DNA of 64,000 nt, taken from assembly GCF_004297875.1 (NCBI RefSeq), contig NZ_SCSK01000061.1, positions 86,076 to 150,075 on the forward strand, in the 5' to 3' direction. Under the pieces are notes generated by a model. The model saw only the letters and a program-made list of their open reading frames with translations, made no database searches and was not told the DNA's origin. The first letter of the stretch is position 1, and every line of letters begins with the position of its first letter. Below, one piece after another: positions 49,955 to 59,993 of this stretch. A program made the translations under genes and the position numbers. Origin of the DNA: Pandoraea sp. (GTDB lineage Bacteria > Pseudomonadota > Gammaproteobacteria > Burkholderiales > Burkholderiaceae).

Positions 49955-51022
49955 TCATCGCTCCAGACGTTCGAATTGAATGCGCGGATCGACCAGCACA
50001 TAGCACAGATCGGAGATCAGCTTGGTGACCAGGCCGATCAGCGTAAACAGGTACAGCGTGCCCAGCACCACGGGATAGTCGCGCCGCAACACCGAGTCGT
50101 AGGAGAGCAGCCCCAGCCCATCGAGAGAAAAGAGTGTCTCGATCAGCAGGCTGCTGGTGAAGAATGCGCCGATGAAGGCCGACGGAAAACCGGTGACCAG
50201 CGGAATCATGGCATTGCGGAATACGTGTTTCCATAGCACGCGCCGCTCCGGCAAGCCCTTGGCGCGCGCGGTCAGAACGTATTGCTTGCGGATCTCGTCG
50301 AGAAAGGCGTTTTTGGTCAGCATGGTGGTCACGGCAAAACTGCCGACCACTGATGCCGTGACCGGCAACACCATATGCCACAGATAATCGAGTACCTTGC
50401 CGACCAGGCTGAGCTGGTCCCAGTCATCCGATGTGAGACCGCGCAGCGGAAACAGCTGCCAGAAAGTGCCGCCGCCGAACAGCACGAGCAGCAGCACCCC
50501 CAGCACAAAACCGGGGATCGCGTAGCCGGTCAGCACCAGCAGGCTGGTGGCGAAATCGAAACGGGAACCGGCACGTACCGCCTTGGCGATGCCCAACGGC
50601 ACCGATATCAGATAGGTCAGGAAAAACGTCCACAGACCAAGGCTGATCGAGACCGGCAATTTCGATTTGATCAGCGACCACACGCTCTCGTGCTGATAAT
50701 AACTCTGCCCCAGATCGAAGCGCGCAAAGCGCTTGAGCATCAGCCAGTACCGCTGCAGGGGTGGCTTGTCGAACCCGTACAGCGCCTTGATTTGCGCGAT
50801 CTGCTGCGGATCGACGCCGCGCCGCCCGCGGTAGTCGCTGCCGGCGCCACTGGCTTCCATGCCCTGCACTCCGACGCCGCCGGCACCGCGCCCCTTGAGC
50901 TGCAACATCAGTTGCTCGACCGGCCCGCCGGGCACGAACTGAATCACGACGAAGGTCAGCGTGAGCACGCCGAGCAAGGTCGGGATCATCATCAGGACGC
51001 GTTTCAGAATATATGGCCACAT
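49955..51022 (-). CDS. yejB: Peptide ABC transporter permease YejB
   Basis: A 355-residue permease beginning MWPYILKRVLMMIPTLLGVL, the usual OppB/YejB start. It has the extended loop LKGRGAGGVGVQGMEASGAG typical of YejB. Its EAA-like motif is ARAKGLPERRVLWKHVFRNA. It ends 2 bp before the TTG of yejE and starts 14 bp after yejA. Confidence 0.94.
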   Translation of the reverse strand: MWPYILKRVLMMIPTLLGVLTLTFVVIQFVPGGPVEQLMLQLKGRGAGGVGVQGMEASGAGSDYRGRRGVDPQQIAQIKALYGFDKPPLQRYWLMLKRFARFDLGQSYYQHESVWSLIKSKLPVSISLGLWTFFLTYLISVPLGIAKAVRAGSRFDFATSLLVLTGYAIPGFVLGVLLLVLFGGGTFWQLFPLRGLTSDDWDQLSLVGKVLDYLWHMVLPVTASVVGSFAVTTMLTKNAFLDEIRKQYVLTARAKGLPERRVLWKHVFRNAMIPLVTGFPSAFIGAFFTSSLLIETLFSLDGLGLLSYDSVLRRDYPVVLGTLYLFTLIGLVTKLISDLCYVLVDPRIQFERLER

Positions 51023-51035
51023 GCTTTTGCCCCGC

Positions 51036-52862
51036 TCATTTCGCCTTGTCCCACCACGTGCTCACTACCCAGCCCTCTGCCGTATAGTACTTGGGCAGCA
51101 CGGCCGGATGGGCAAGCGTGCTGCGATATGCGATGCGATGCGTCGCGCTGTACCAGTGCGGCACCGCGTAATAGCCGTGCATCAACACGCGATCGAGCGC
51201 GTGCGCGCTGGTCAGCAAGGCCTCGCGGGTGCGCGCCCGGACCAGGTCGCCGATCAGCGTGTCGACTGCCGGCGACTTGAGCCCCATAAGATTGTCCGAG
51301 CCCTTGACGTCGGCCGCCTTGCTGCCGAAACGGTCGAATAACTCGTTGCCCGGGTTTTGAGAATCGGCATACCGCATGGTCGTCATGTCGAAATCGAAGT
51401 CCTCGAGGCGCTTCTGATACAGCACGAAATCGGTCGTGCGCTGGATCACCCGGATGCCCAGCTTGGCCAGATTGCGCACGTAGATTGCTATCACCGGGCC
51501 CAGAGCCCCACCGTTGTCCTCCAGCATCTCGAAGGTGAACGGCTCGCCGCGGGCGTTGCGCAGCGCGCCGTCGCGGTAGATCCACCCCGCCTGTGCGAGC
51601 AACGCGCGCGCCTGCAGCAGATTGCCGCGCAAGCTATGTGGCGGCGTGGTCACCGGCTGCACCGTCATGGGGCCGAATACCGACGGATCGAGCTCGCCGC
51701 GCAGCGGCTCGAGCAGCGCGAGCTCGGCCGGGCTCGGCATGCCGGTGGCGGCCAGATCGCTGTTGGCGAAATAGCTGTCGATCCGATGATATTGGCTGTA
51801 GAACAGCTCGCGATTGAGCCACTGAAAATCGAGCGCCAGATCGAGCGCATGACGCACCCGCACGTCCTGAAACAAGGGTCGGCGCAGATTCATGATGAAC
51901 CCCTGCATGCCAGCCGCATTGTGGTGCGGGAATTCGCGCTTGATCAACTCGCCGTCACGAAACTTCTTGCCGATGTAACTGCGCGCCCAATTGCGTGCCC
52001 GGTACTCGACGATGACGTCGAAATCACCCGCCTTGAAGGCTTCGAGCCGCGCGGTGTCGTCACTGTAAAGCTTGTAGACGATGCGCTTGAAATTGAACAT
52101 GCCGCGCCGCACCGGCAAGTCGTCGCCCCAATAGGCGGGATTTCGCCGAAAGGTAATGCGGCGGCCAGGGTCGTAGTGCTCGATCAAGTACGGGCCGCTG
52201 CCGATCGGCGTGTCGAATGCCAATTGGTCGAACGGCTTGCGCTTGCCCCCGGGCCCCATGCCCCACTTCGGCGAGAACACCGGCAACTGCCCGATGATCA
52301 GGGGAAGCTCGCTATTCTTTCTGGTGAAGTCGAAGCGCACCGTCAACGGGCCGAGCACCACCGCGCGCGATACATCGGCCCAATAGGACCGGAAGGCTGG
52401 CGAAGCCTGCGGACTCATCAGCGTATCGAACGAGTATTTCACATCGTTCGCGGTGACCGGGTCGCCGTTGGAAAAGCGCGCCTTCGGGTTGATATGAAAC
52501 GTCACCGACAGATCATCCGGCGCTACGGCGATGTCGTCAGCCAGCAAGCCATAGGCCGACGAGATCTCGTCGGCGCTGCCGGTGGTCAGCGTCTCGAACA
52601 TCAGCGAGGCAATCCCCGGGGCGGAGGTGCCGCGCAGCGTGAACGGATTGAACTTGTCGAAGCTGGTGCGGCGATCGGGGTTGGCCAGCACCAGCGTGCC
52701 GCGTCTGGGCGCGTTGGGATTGACGTAATCGAAATGCGTGAAACCGGGAGGATACTTGGGTTCGCCATACTGGGCGATGGCGTACTTCGCCTGCACGACC
52801 GGCATGCAGATGACGAAAGCCGCCAGCGAAGCTAGACTCCGAAATGCAATGCCTGCCTTCAT
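51036..52862 (-). CDS. yejA: Peptide-binding protein YejA
   Basis: A 608-residue extracellular solute-binding protein family 5 member. ATG 52862 begins a signal peptide (FRSLASLAAFVICMPVVQAK); the mature start KYAIAQYGEPKYPPGFTHFD and the GTLVLANPDRRTSFDKFNPF block are typical of YejA. An in-frame start at 53000 lacks a signal peptide and overlaps the fabI promoter. First gene of the yejABEF operon, divergent from fabI. Confidence 0.94.
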   Translation of the reverse strand: MKAGIAFRSLASLAAFVICMPVVQAKYAIAQYGEPKYPPGFTHFDYVNPNAPRRGTLVLANPDRRTSFDKFNPFTLRGTSAPGIASLMFETLTTGSADEISSAYGLLADDIAVAPDDLSVTFHINPKARFSNGDPVTANDVKYSFDTLMSPQASPAFRSYWADVSRAVVLGPLTVRFDFTRKNSELPLIIGQLPVFSPKWGMGPGGKRKPFDQLAFDTPIGSGPYLIEHYDPGRRITFRRNPAYWGDDLPVRRGMFNFKRIVYKLYSDDTARLEAFKAGDFDVIVEYRARNWARSYIGKKFRDGELIKREFPHHNAAGMQGFIMNLRRPLFQDVRVRHALDLALDFQWLNRELFYSQYHRIDSYFANSDLAATGMPSPAELALLEPLRGELDPSVFGPMTVQPVTTPPHSLRGNLLQARALLAQAGWIYRDGALRNARGEPFTFEMLEDNGGALGPVIAIYVRNLAKLGIRVIQRTTDFVLYQKRLEDFDFDMTTMRYADSQNPGNELFDRFGSKAADVKGSDNLMGLKSPAVDTLIGDLVRARTREALLTSAHALDRVLMHGYYAVPHWYSATHRIAYRSTLAHPAVLPKYYTAEGWVVSTWWDKAK

Positions 52863-53043
52863 GCGTCTTCTGGTCTCGGGGGGCGCGGGTACCAGGGCAA
52901 AGTCCTGATCCCGCAAGACGGAACGTGCGAGCATTGTACCGAAAAGCACCCGCGCCGCCGAATCGCCCGACTCGTTGTTTTCCGGCGTCTTGTGAGACAA
53001 TGCGCGCCATCCAGCTTGCGCAGATATTTATTCCGGAGTTCCC

Positions 53044-53844
53044 ATGACCTTTCTAGCCGGCAAACGCATTCTCATCACCGGATTGCTGTCCAACCGTTCC
53101 ATCGCCTACGGCATCGCCCAGGCCTGCAAGCGCGAAGGCGCCGAACTGGCATTCACCTATGTGGGCGAGCGCTTCAAGGAACGCATCGACGCCTTTGCCC
53201 AGGAGTTCGGCAGCGATCTGGTATTCGAATGCGACGTCGCGAGCGACGAGCAAATCTCAGCGCTATTCGAACAGCTGGGCAAGCGCTGGGACAAATTCGA
53301 CGGACTGGTGCATTCGATCGGCCTCGCGCCCCGCGAGGCGATTTCGGGCGATTTTCTCGACGGCTTCTCGCGCGAGGCGTTTCGCATCGCCCATGATATT
53401 TCCGCCTACAGCTTCCCGGCGCTGGCCAAGGCCGCGCTGCCGCTGCTCTCGGAGCGCGCCGCACTGCTCACGCTGACTTACCTGGGCGCCGAGCGCGCCA
53501 TTCCAAACTACAACACCATGGGACTGGCCAAGGCGTCGCTCGAAGCCAGCGTGCGCTATCTGGCTACCTCGCTCGGCCCGCGCGGCATCCGCGTCAACGG
53601 CGTGTCGGCGGGCCCGATCAAAACGCTGGCGGCGAGCGGCATCAGGAGCTTCGGCAAAATCCTCGACTTCGTCGAACAAAACGCGCCGTTGCGCCGCAAT
53701 GTCACCATCGAGGACGTCGGCAACGTCTCGGCCTTCCTGCTGTCGGACCTGGCCGGCGGCGTGACCGGTGAAATCACTTACGTCGACGGCGGCTTCAACA
53801 CCGTGGTCGGCGGCATGGGCGATCCGACGGCGGCCGGCGCCTGA
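53044..53844 (+). CDS. fabI: Enoyl-[acyl-carrier-protein] reductase (NADH)
   Basis: A 266-residue short-chain dehydrogenase-like enzyme that reduces trans-2-enoyl-ACP in fatty acid synthesis. It begins [20 protein letters not shown], a FabI signature, with the catalytic Tyr and Lys in [19 protein letters not shown] and the C-terminal [20 protein letters not shown]. Family enzymes are triclosan targets. It is divergent from yejA and ends at a strong terminator. Confidence 0.97.
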   Translation: MTFLAGKRILITGLLSNRSIAYGIAQACKREGAELAFTYVGERFKERIDAFAQEFGSDLVFECDVASDEQISALFEQLGKRWDKFDGLVHSIGLAPREAISGDFLDGFSREAFRIAHDISAYSFPALAKAALPLLSERAALLTLTYLGAERAIPNYNTMGLAKASLEASVRYLATSLGPRGIRVNGVSAGPIKTLAASGIRSFGKILDFVEQNAPLRRNVTIEDVGNVSAFLLSDLAGGVTGEITYVDGGFNTVVGGMGDPTAAGA

Positions 53845-53872
53845 CATTTCGCCCAGGCCGGTCCCGGCCCAC

Positions 53873-53914
53873 AAAAAAAGCGGGCGTGAGATCGCATCAC
53901 GCCCGCTTTTTTTG
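53873..53914. terminator. Bidirectional intrinsic terminator after fabI
   Basis: AAAAAAAGCGGGCGTGA and TCACGCCCGCTTTTTTT pair around GATCGCA. It serves fabI and the converging exporter gene. Confidence 0.9.
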
Positions 53915-53929
53915 ACACTCAAGCCGCTC

Positions 53930-55144
53930 TTAGCCGCCCGGCTTGACGGCGAAAGCCTCGCTCTCGCTGGATGATTTGAAACTCAGCGCGGCGGCGCCCA
54001 GGCACAGCACCGCCAGCAACGCCGACAGGCTCAGGGCCTGCGCGCCAAAAACCAGGTAAGCCGATTTGGCCAGTTCGATCGCGCCGACCGATACGATGAT
54101 CATGATCATGCTCAGCATGCCGGCCACGGTGGCGCGATTGGCGCCGTCCACGGCAAACAGCGTCTGGCGATATACAACGCCATAGAAGAGCCCCATGCCT
54201 AGCGCACAGAATGCGGTGCCGGCCATCAGTGCCAGATAGCTGCTGGCCAGCAGCGCGACGCCCGCGCAGGACACCGCCGCGCCAAACAGCATGCACGCAA
54301 TGCCGCTCCACATCAGCCGCGCATAGCTCCAGCGTCCCACCTGCCGCGCGAGGATTACGTTGCCGGCGATCAGCGCGGCAAACACCGGCAGCTGCAGCAC
54401 ACCATAGTCGATCTGGCTCAGCCCCGCCCGCTCGATCAGCACGATCGGGCCAACCGCGATCCAGGTCAACAACGGCGTGACCGCCAATCCGATCATCACG
54501 GCGCCGGTCCAGAAACGCCGGCTCGCCAACGGCACGCGATAGGCACGCCACAGCCCGCGCGGCGTCAGCTCGCCACGCACCGCGGGCATCAGCTCGGGCA
54601 TGCTGCGGTACAGGCCAACGAACGCGATCACGCCAATCGCGGCGATCAGCAGAAACACCACGCGCCACGGCCACCAGGTCACGACCGCGGCGCCGGCCAG
54701 CGGCCCGAACAGCGGCGAGAGCAATGACACATTGGCCATCAGCGCGACAATGCGCACGGCGGTCTTCTCGTCAAAGGCCTCCTGCACCGTCGGATAGCCC
54801 ACCGTCAGTACAAAACAGCACCCCATGCCCTGAATGAAGCGCAGCATAATGAATTGCCCGATCGACTGCACCGGCCACATGGCCAGGCAGGCGGCCACGA
54901 AAAGGATCAACCCGGCCAACAACACCGGGCGGCGCCCATAACGATCGGATAGCGGCCCCAACAGCCATTGCAGGCTGGCGTTGCCCAGCATCGCCGCAGT
55001 CAGCGCCAGCGACGTCATCTCGGGCGCCGCGCCAAACTCCCGCAGGACATTGGGCATCCCCGGCATGATCATGTCGTTCGAGACATAGACGGCAAACTCG
55101 AACAGCACCAGCGACAGCGGAAACATCACTCGTGAAACCAACAC
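53930..55144 (-). CDS. mdfA: MFS multidrug exporter, MdfA-like
   Basis: A roughly 404-residue twelve-helix major-facilitator exporter. It resembles MdfA in the first helix (LVLFEFAVYVSNDMIMPGM, containing the membrane-embedded Glu), in LQWLLGPLSDRYGRRPVLLA (motif A) and in FIQGMGCCFVLTVGYPTVQE. MdfA proteins exchange drugs for protons. The start is uncertain: GTG 55144 has CCGGAG 9 bp upstream and gives a short N-terminus, while ATG 55201 and ATG 55126 are alternatives. Gene is single, between a terminator and the patatin gene. Confidence 0.85.
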   Translation of the reverse strand: MLVSRVMFPLSLVLFEFAVYVSNDMIMPGMPNVLREFGAAPEMTSLALTAAMLGNASLQWLLGPLSDRYGRRPVLLAGLILFVAACLAMWPVQSIGQFIMLRFIQGMGCCFVLTVGYPTVQEAFDEKTAVRIVALMANVSLLSPLFGPLAGAAVVTWWPWRVVFLLIAAIGVIAFVGLYRSMPELMPAVRGELTPRGLWRAYRVPLASRRFWTGAVMIGLAVTPLLTWIAVGPIVLIERAGLSQIDYGVLQLPVFAALIAGNVILARQVGRWSYARLMWSGIACMLFGAAVSCAGVALLASSYLALMAGTAFCALGMGLFYGVVYRQTLFAVDGANRATVAGMLSMIMIIVSVGAIELAKSAYLVFGAQALSLSALLAVLCLGAAALSFKSSSESEAFAVKPGG

Positions 55145-55259
55145 CCGTGAAAACTCCGGAAAAAACAAAACGAGACCGGCTCGAGGCGGCCGGCAAGGCA
55201 TACGGTCTTTGGGGGGCACTGGGCCGGCCCCGGCCAACCTGCGACCGGGGCGCCCGCCG

Positions 55260-56483
55260 CTATGTGCGGTGAATGTCGTGCGTGACGAGCGGCTGATCCG
55301 CAGACGGCATATCCAGCCAGCCCGGACGCTGCAGGCTGCGCTGGATATCGGCAAGCCCGCTGCGCCAGTGATCTCGCATGGTTAGCGCGCCAAACTGGTA
55401 ATCCTTGCAGTCGCCCTCGCAGCCCTTGCCCTGGTAGATCAGATGGATCACATTGAACAGGCGATCGCACGACGCTTCTGCGGCACGCTGGTACCACGGG
55501 CTATTTTTGCGCGCGCCTTCCGGTACCAGTTCCATGAGTTCGCGCAGCAGATGGCGATATTCCTGCATGCCCGACATGAATTCGGTGATCATCCGCGTCC
55601 GGCTGGAGAACTGGATATCTTTTTGCCGCAGCGCCGCCGACGGCAAGTCGGTCGGCAGCGCTCCCCGGGCGCTCCACAGGTCGACCTGGAAAATCAGGGC
55701 ATTTTTGCGCGGTTCGGCAGTCAGCACCTGCTGCAGCGGCGTGTTCGACACGATACCGCCATCCCAATAATATTCGCCGTCGATCTCGACGGCCGGAAAG
55801 CCCGGCGGCAGCGCGCCCGAGGCCATGAAGTGCTCGGCGCGCAAACGCTCTTTGGTGTTGTCGAAGTAGACGAAATTGCCAGTGCGCACGTTCACCGCGC
55901 CCACCGACACACGCATCTGCCGCACGTCGTTGAGCCGGTCGAAGTCGACCAGTGCCTCGAGCGTGCTCTTGAGCGGCGCCGTGTCGTAAAAACTGACCTT
56001 GTCCGGCGTCGAGGGGCCAACGGCCGTCACTGGGTTGCGGGGCACGAAGAACCCTTTCTGCCCCTCAGTAAGCGCCCGCCAGGCCTCGAGGCCGTTGAGC
56101 AGCGTCATCCAGGCCTCGGGCCACTGCTGCGTCGCTTGCAGGTTGCTCCAGGGGCTGGGCGGGAGGTACGGCGGCTGGCAGATGGTCTGCCAGAATTCCT
56201 TCAGGCGGTCGACGCGCTTGTCCGGGGGGTTGCCCGCAATGATCGCGGTATTGAGCGCCCCGATGGAAATGCCGGCTACCCAGTTCGGGTGGACATCGGC
56301 CGCGGCCAGTCCCTCGTATACGCCCGCCTGGTACGAACCGAGCGCCCCGCCGCCCTGCAACACCAGTGCAACCACCTGATAGCGATGATCGACCGGCAGG
56401 CGCGGGCTCGTGTGATAGACCTCGGCACTTGCGCTGCCACCGCCGTTGCCATTGCTGTTGCTTTGAGGCTTACGTGCCGCCAT
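55260..56483 (-). CDS. Patatin-like phospholipase (DUF3734 type)
   Basis: A 407-residue patatin-domain protein without signal peptide. The oxyanion loop is LQGGGALGSYQAGVYEGL, the nucleophile elbow GISIGALNTAIIAGN, and the Asp of the dyad is in YYWDGGIVSNTP. The C-terminal region (about 260-405) fits the DUF3734 extension. ATG 56483 has a good AAAGGAGC site. It follows the 3-hydroxybutyrate dehydrogenase by 10 bp, so it is probably part of a ketone-body or polyhydroxybutyrate operon; whether it acts on lipid or polymer is unknown. Confidence 0.88.
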   Translation of the reverse strand: MAARKPQSNSNGNGGGSASAEVYHTSPRLPVDHRYQVVALVLQGGGALGSYQAGVYEGLAAADVHPNWVAGISIGALNTAIIAGNPPDKRVDRLKEFWQTICQPPYLPPSPWSNLQATQQWPEAWMTLLNGLEAWRALTEGQKGFFVPRNPVTAVGPSTPDKVSFYDTAPLKSTLEALVDFDRLNDVRQMRVSVGAVNVRTGNFVYFDNTKERLRAEHFMASGALPPGFPAVEIDGEYYWDGGIVSNTPLQQVLTAEPRKNALIFQVDLWSARGALPTDLPSAALRQKDIQFSSRTRMITEFMSGMQEYRHLLRELMELVPEGARKNSPWYQRAAEASCDRLFNVIHLIYQGKGCEGDCKDYQFGALTMRDHWRSGLADIQRSLQRPGWLDMPSADQPLVTHDIHRT

Positions 56484-56493
56484 ACCTGCTCCT

Positions 56494-57282
56494 TTACTGC
56501 ATGAACCAGCCGTGACTGACGACGAACGACTGCCCGGTGAGGGCCGCCGATGGGAATGCCGCCAGGAAAAGCGCCGTTTGCGCCACGTCGTCGACGGTCG
56601 TGAACACACCGTCGACCGTACCGCCCAGCATCACCTTCTTGATGACTTCTTCCTCGCTGATGCCCAGCTCCTTGGCCTGCTCGGGAATCTGCTTGTCGAC
56701 CAGCGGCGTGCGCACGAACCCTGGGCAAATCACGTGCGAGCGGACATTGTGCGCGGCGCCTTCCTTGGCCAGCACGCGGGCCAGTCCGAGCAGGCCGTGC
56801 TTGGCCGTGACATAGGCCGACTTCAGCGGCGAGGCTTCGTGCGAATGAACTGACCCGGTGTAGATCACCGTGCCACCGCGGTTGTCCTTGTACATGTAAG
56901 GCAGTGCAGCCTTGGTGGTCAGGAACGCGCCATCGAGATGAATCGCCAGCATTTTCTTCCAGTCGGAAAAACTGTAATTGACGATCGGATTGACGATCTG
57001 AATGCCGGCGTTCGAAATCAGGATATCCAGTTGGCCGAACTCATCGACGACCGCCTTGGTGCCGGCATTGACGGCATCCTCGTTGGTGACATCCATCGCT
57101 ACGCCCAGGGCCTTGCCGCCGGCAGCCTTGATTTCATCGGCTGCCTTCTGTGCGGCCGCCAGGTTGATGTCGGCAATGGCGACAGCCGCGCCGGCCTTGG
57201 CGTAAACCAGCGCGATTTCCTTGCCGATCCCGCTCGCGGCGCCAGTGATGAGTGCGACCTTTCCGTTCAACTGCATGGACAT
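56494..57282 (-). CDS. bdhA: 3-Hydroxybutyrate dehydrogenase
   Basis: A 262-residue short-chain dehydrogenase that interconverts (R)-3-hydroxybutyrate and acetoacetate with NAD. Visible parts are the nucleotide site [20 protein letters not shown], the NAG motif [14 protein letters not shown], the catalytic Tyr-Lys in [19 protein letters not shown], and [20 protein letters not shown], typical of this enzyme. It is between the decarboxylase and patatin genes with short gaps (13 and 10 bp). Confidence 0.95.
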   Translation of the reverse strand: MSMQLNGKVALITGAASGIGKEIALVYAKAGAAVAIADINLAAAQKAADEIKAAGGKALGVAMDVTNEDAVNAGTKAVVDEFGQLDILISNAGIQIVNPIVNYSFSDWKKMLAIHLDGAFLTTKAALPYMYKDNRGGTVIYTGSVHSHEASPLKSAYVTAKHGLLGLARVLAKEGAAHNVRSHVICPGFVRTPLVDKQIPEQAKELGISEEEVIKKVMLGGTVDGVFTTVDDVAQTALFLAAFPSAALTGQSFVVSHGWFMQ

Positions 57283-57295
57283 AATTCTTCTCCTA

Positions 57296-58036
57296 TCAGG
57301 CCAAATAATCGAAAACGACTTCCCCCAGACCCAAGGTCAGGTCGGCCACCAGGTGCCTGGCACCGACCACCTCGAGCACCGGTAAATCCGCCACCGGCGC
57401 GAGCGCATGCGGAAACAGCGACAGCGCCGCGGGTCCGGTCCACGCGCCCTTGACGGTGACATCCTGCAAGTAATAGCGCACCAGTTCGCAAATTCGCGCG
57501 GTGCCGTCGACATGCGGAATGATCTTCAACAGGAAATTCGGCGTGTCGATCAATCCTCGCGCGACTTCCGAGGCATCGAGCGTCCTGTGTTTGTAGCCCA
57601 TTGTAGCGGTGGCCACCCGCACCGGACCATAATCGAGCTCGCCGACCAGCGTATCGATCTCCACTTTCAATTCAGGACGCGCCAGTTTCTTCGGAAATCC
57701 CCAAAGCTCTCGCCCGCCGGCAATCGGAGGATGGTCGTTCAGATACATCGCGTGCGTATAGCTGCCGGCCACGCCGTTCAAGGTTACCGGAATCACCTGT
57801 CCACTCTCGGTGTAGTCGCCAAAGCCGGTCGAGTCGGGCATCCGGATGAACTCGTAATTCACCAGCGAATCCCCGATCTCCAATGGCTCGGGCACGACGG
57901 CTCGCAGCTTTTCCGGATCGGTCCGGTAAGTAATGACGAAAAACTCCCGATCAATGAACCGGTAGGGTCCGACCGGGAAGGCCGGACTGGTGAACGGCAT
58001 CGCGAAAGCATGCTCGCGAATGGTGCGGATGTCCAT
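57296..58036 (-). CDS. adc: Acetoacetate decarboxylase
   Basis: A 246-residue enzyme turning acetoacetate into acetone and CO2. The Schiff-base lysine is in [14 protein letters not shown], and the family N-terminal [16 protein letters not shown] block is present as [21 protein letters not shown] take ATG 58036 ([11 protein letters not shown]), with GGGAG 11 bp upstream; a TTG three codons earlier is too close to it. First gene of the adc-bdhA-patatin operon. Confidence 0.94.
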   Translation of the reverse strand: MDIRTIREHAFAMPFTSPAFPVGPYRFIDREFFVITYRTDPEKLRAVVPEPLEIGDSLVNYEFIRMPDSTGFGDYTESGQVIPVTLNGVAGSYTHAMYLNDHPPIAGGRELWGFPKKLARPELKVEIDTLVGELDYGPVRVATATMGYKHRTLDASEVARGLIDTPNFLLKIIPHVDGTARICELVRYYLQDVTVKGAWTGPAALSLFPHALAPVADLPVLEVVGARHLVADLTLGLGEVVFDYLA

Positions 58037-58773
58037 AAACGACAATTCTCCCTGGTGGGTGCAACAAACATTGTCCGCCGTTGCGGCAATGCGCGATTAC
58101 GCCGACACAACGACCGTGCGACATTACGTCGCATGGCGATGGTCAGATAGAAAAAGGCGGTCGAAGTTCAGTCGCGCAGATACCAGCGCCGAGCTGGGCG
58201 ATGCCCCAGCGGCACATTCGGCAACGCAAAAATTATTAAGTATGCCGAACCGATGCAGAAGAAAATAAAGGCAGACCTCTAGTGGATCACGGATTGATGA
58301 AAGTTTTGTGATCGACTGCACCCTCTCGACCGAGTCGCCACTGACGACCGGGCTGACGTTCGTGGCGACGCGCGGCGTCATCACGATAAGCGGGAGCATA
58401 TCGCCAATGGCTGAATACGGCTGAATCCAGGCATGAGCCAAATAGCGCCCCAATGAATATATCACATAAAGAATTAAATATTATTTAGCGCCTCGTTTTT
58501 TATTAATTACCAGCATTCATTGCCAATAGGCATGGAATAAATCCAAGTTAACCCTAACCCATTGATACCCTATTTTCATACCATGCCAGCAAATAGAACT
58601 TTTGGCGCAAGTTGATGATTTTCTTGAAAAATTTTTTGACAGTTTTGATATATCAGATATTATATTCTGCATTACTTAATTACTGAAACGCGCCACTTGG
58701 CGCTTATGGAGATGCTTATCGCCGCAGTGGTCTTGCATGAGAAATCAATATTAAAAACTGATTAGGAGACGTC
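58037..58773. other. Divergent intergenic region with AT-rich tract, adc / porin
   Basis: A 737 bp gap. The part at 58440-58760 is strikingly AT-rich for this genome and contains a strong sigma-70 promoter for the porin. No coding frame of merit was found. The adc promoter should lie at its left end. Confidence 0.5.
58636..58663 (+). promoter_or_regulatory. Sigma-70 promoter of the porin gene
   Basis: TTGACA (58636-58641, perfect) and TATTAT (58658-58663, five of six) with a 16-bp spacer, in an AT-rich tract. It predicts an mRNA leader of about 105 nt that holds a short hairpin, GCGCC-ACTT-GGCGC (58690-58703). Confidence 0.75.
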
Positions 58774-59922
58774 ATGAAAATAAAGATATCCCCCGTTTTT
58801 GCTGTCGCTCTTTTCGGTGCCGCCGCGTGCGCACATGCACAGAGCAGCGTTACCCTTTACGGCGCGATTGATGATTCGCTGACTTACTTCAACAACGCTG
58901 GAGGCAGTTCCATACTCCAGTTGCAAGGCCCGAACTTCACCGCTAACAAATGGGGCATGAAAGGCGCCGAAGACCTGGGTGGCGGTCTCAAAGCGATTTT
59001 CGATCTCGAAAACGGCTTTAATATCAATACGGGCCAGCTCGGCCAGGGAGGACTCGAGTTCGGTCGTCAGGCATTCGTCGGCTTGACGGGCGACGCCTGG
59101 GGCACTGTAACGATCGGTCGCCAGTACGACCCCACGGTCGACCTGATCCAGGGCATCACCGCCGACGGCGAATACGGCCCGGCCTTTGCGACGCCGGGCG
59201 ACGCAGACAACAACGACTTTACATTTCGCGTGAATAACGCGATCAAGTATCTCAGCCCGGTCTATGCCGGACTGCAATATGAAGTCCTGTATGCCTTGGG
59301 CGGTGTCGCGGGCAATCTTTCGTCGGGCCAAACCTACTCGGCGGCCGCGCTGTATACGCGCGGCGGATTGAGCCTCGCCGCAGGCTACCTCTTCACCAAG
59401 AACGACGGGGTCGGCGGTGCGGGAACCACCGAGTTGACCCAAAACAATTCCGTCACCCCACTGTATGGCGCCATCGCCATGGTCGGGTCGCGGCAAATCG
59501 TGCAGTTGGGTGGCCAATACGTCGTCGGTCCATTCACCGCGAACGTGCGCTACAGCAACGCGCAGTATAAGCCCTATCAGCTCTTCGCGGCGTTTAACCG
59601 CACCGAAACCTTCAATACGGGCGCCGCTTCGCTGGGCTATCAGGTCACCCCGGCCGAACTGGTGGCCATCGGCTACACGTTCACCAAGTCCAGCGGGGCC
59701 TCCTCGGCCACCTACAACTCCATAGCCGCCACCTCCGAGTACAGCTTCTCGCAGCGCACGGCCCTGTATGCGACAGCGGCCTTCACGCATGCCAGCGGTA
59801 CCACGTTCAGTGCCGACGGCTCGACGATCGTGCCGGCCGGCGGCGCAGTGGCCGATATGACCGCGAGCTCGAGCACACCCAACCAGGTCGCGATCATGGC
59901 GGGCATCAGTCACAAGTTTTAA
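58774..59922 (+). CDS. Gram-negative porin (OmpC family, Burkholderia type)
   Basis: A 382-residue outer-membrane porin. The signal peptide is about 1-20 (VALFGAAACAHAQSS), then SVTLYGAIDDSLTYFNNAGG, the usual first strand of Burkholderiaceae porins; it has GMKGAEDLGGGLKAIFDLEN and GLTGDAWGTVTIGRQYDPTV, and ends in F (MAGISHKF). A 16-strand trimeric barrel is expected. ATG has TAGGAGAC in front. Substrate range cannot be inferred. Confidence 0.95.
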   Translation: MKIKISPVFAVALFGAAACAHAQSSVTLYGAIDDSLTYFNNAGGSSILQLQGPNFTANKWGMKGAEDLGGGLKAIFDLENGFNINTGQLGQGGLEFGRQAFVGLTGDAWGTVTIGRQYDPTVDLIQGITADGEYGPAFATPGDADNNDFTFRVNNAIKYLSPVYAGLQYEVLYALGGVAGNLSSGQTYSAAALYTRGGLSLAAGYLFTKNDGVGGAGTTELTQNNSVTPLYGAIAMVGSRQIVQLGGQYVVGPFTANVRYSNAQYKPYQLFAAFNRTETFNTGAASLGYQVTPAELVAIGYTFTKSSGASSATYNSIAATSEYSFSQRTALYATAAFTHASGTTFSADGSTIVPAGGAVADMTASSSTPNQVAIMAGISHKF

Positions 59923-59993
59923 GCATTACCGAGTTAGCGTTGCACCCAGAGACCAACCAAGTCGCTTGAAGACTAAAATCGATTGGAGACATC

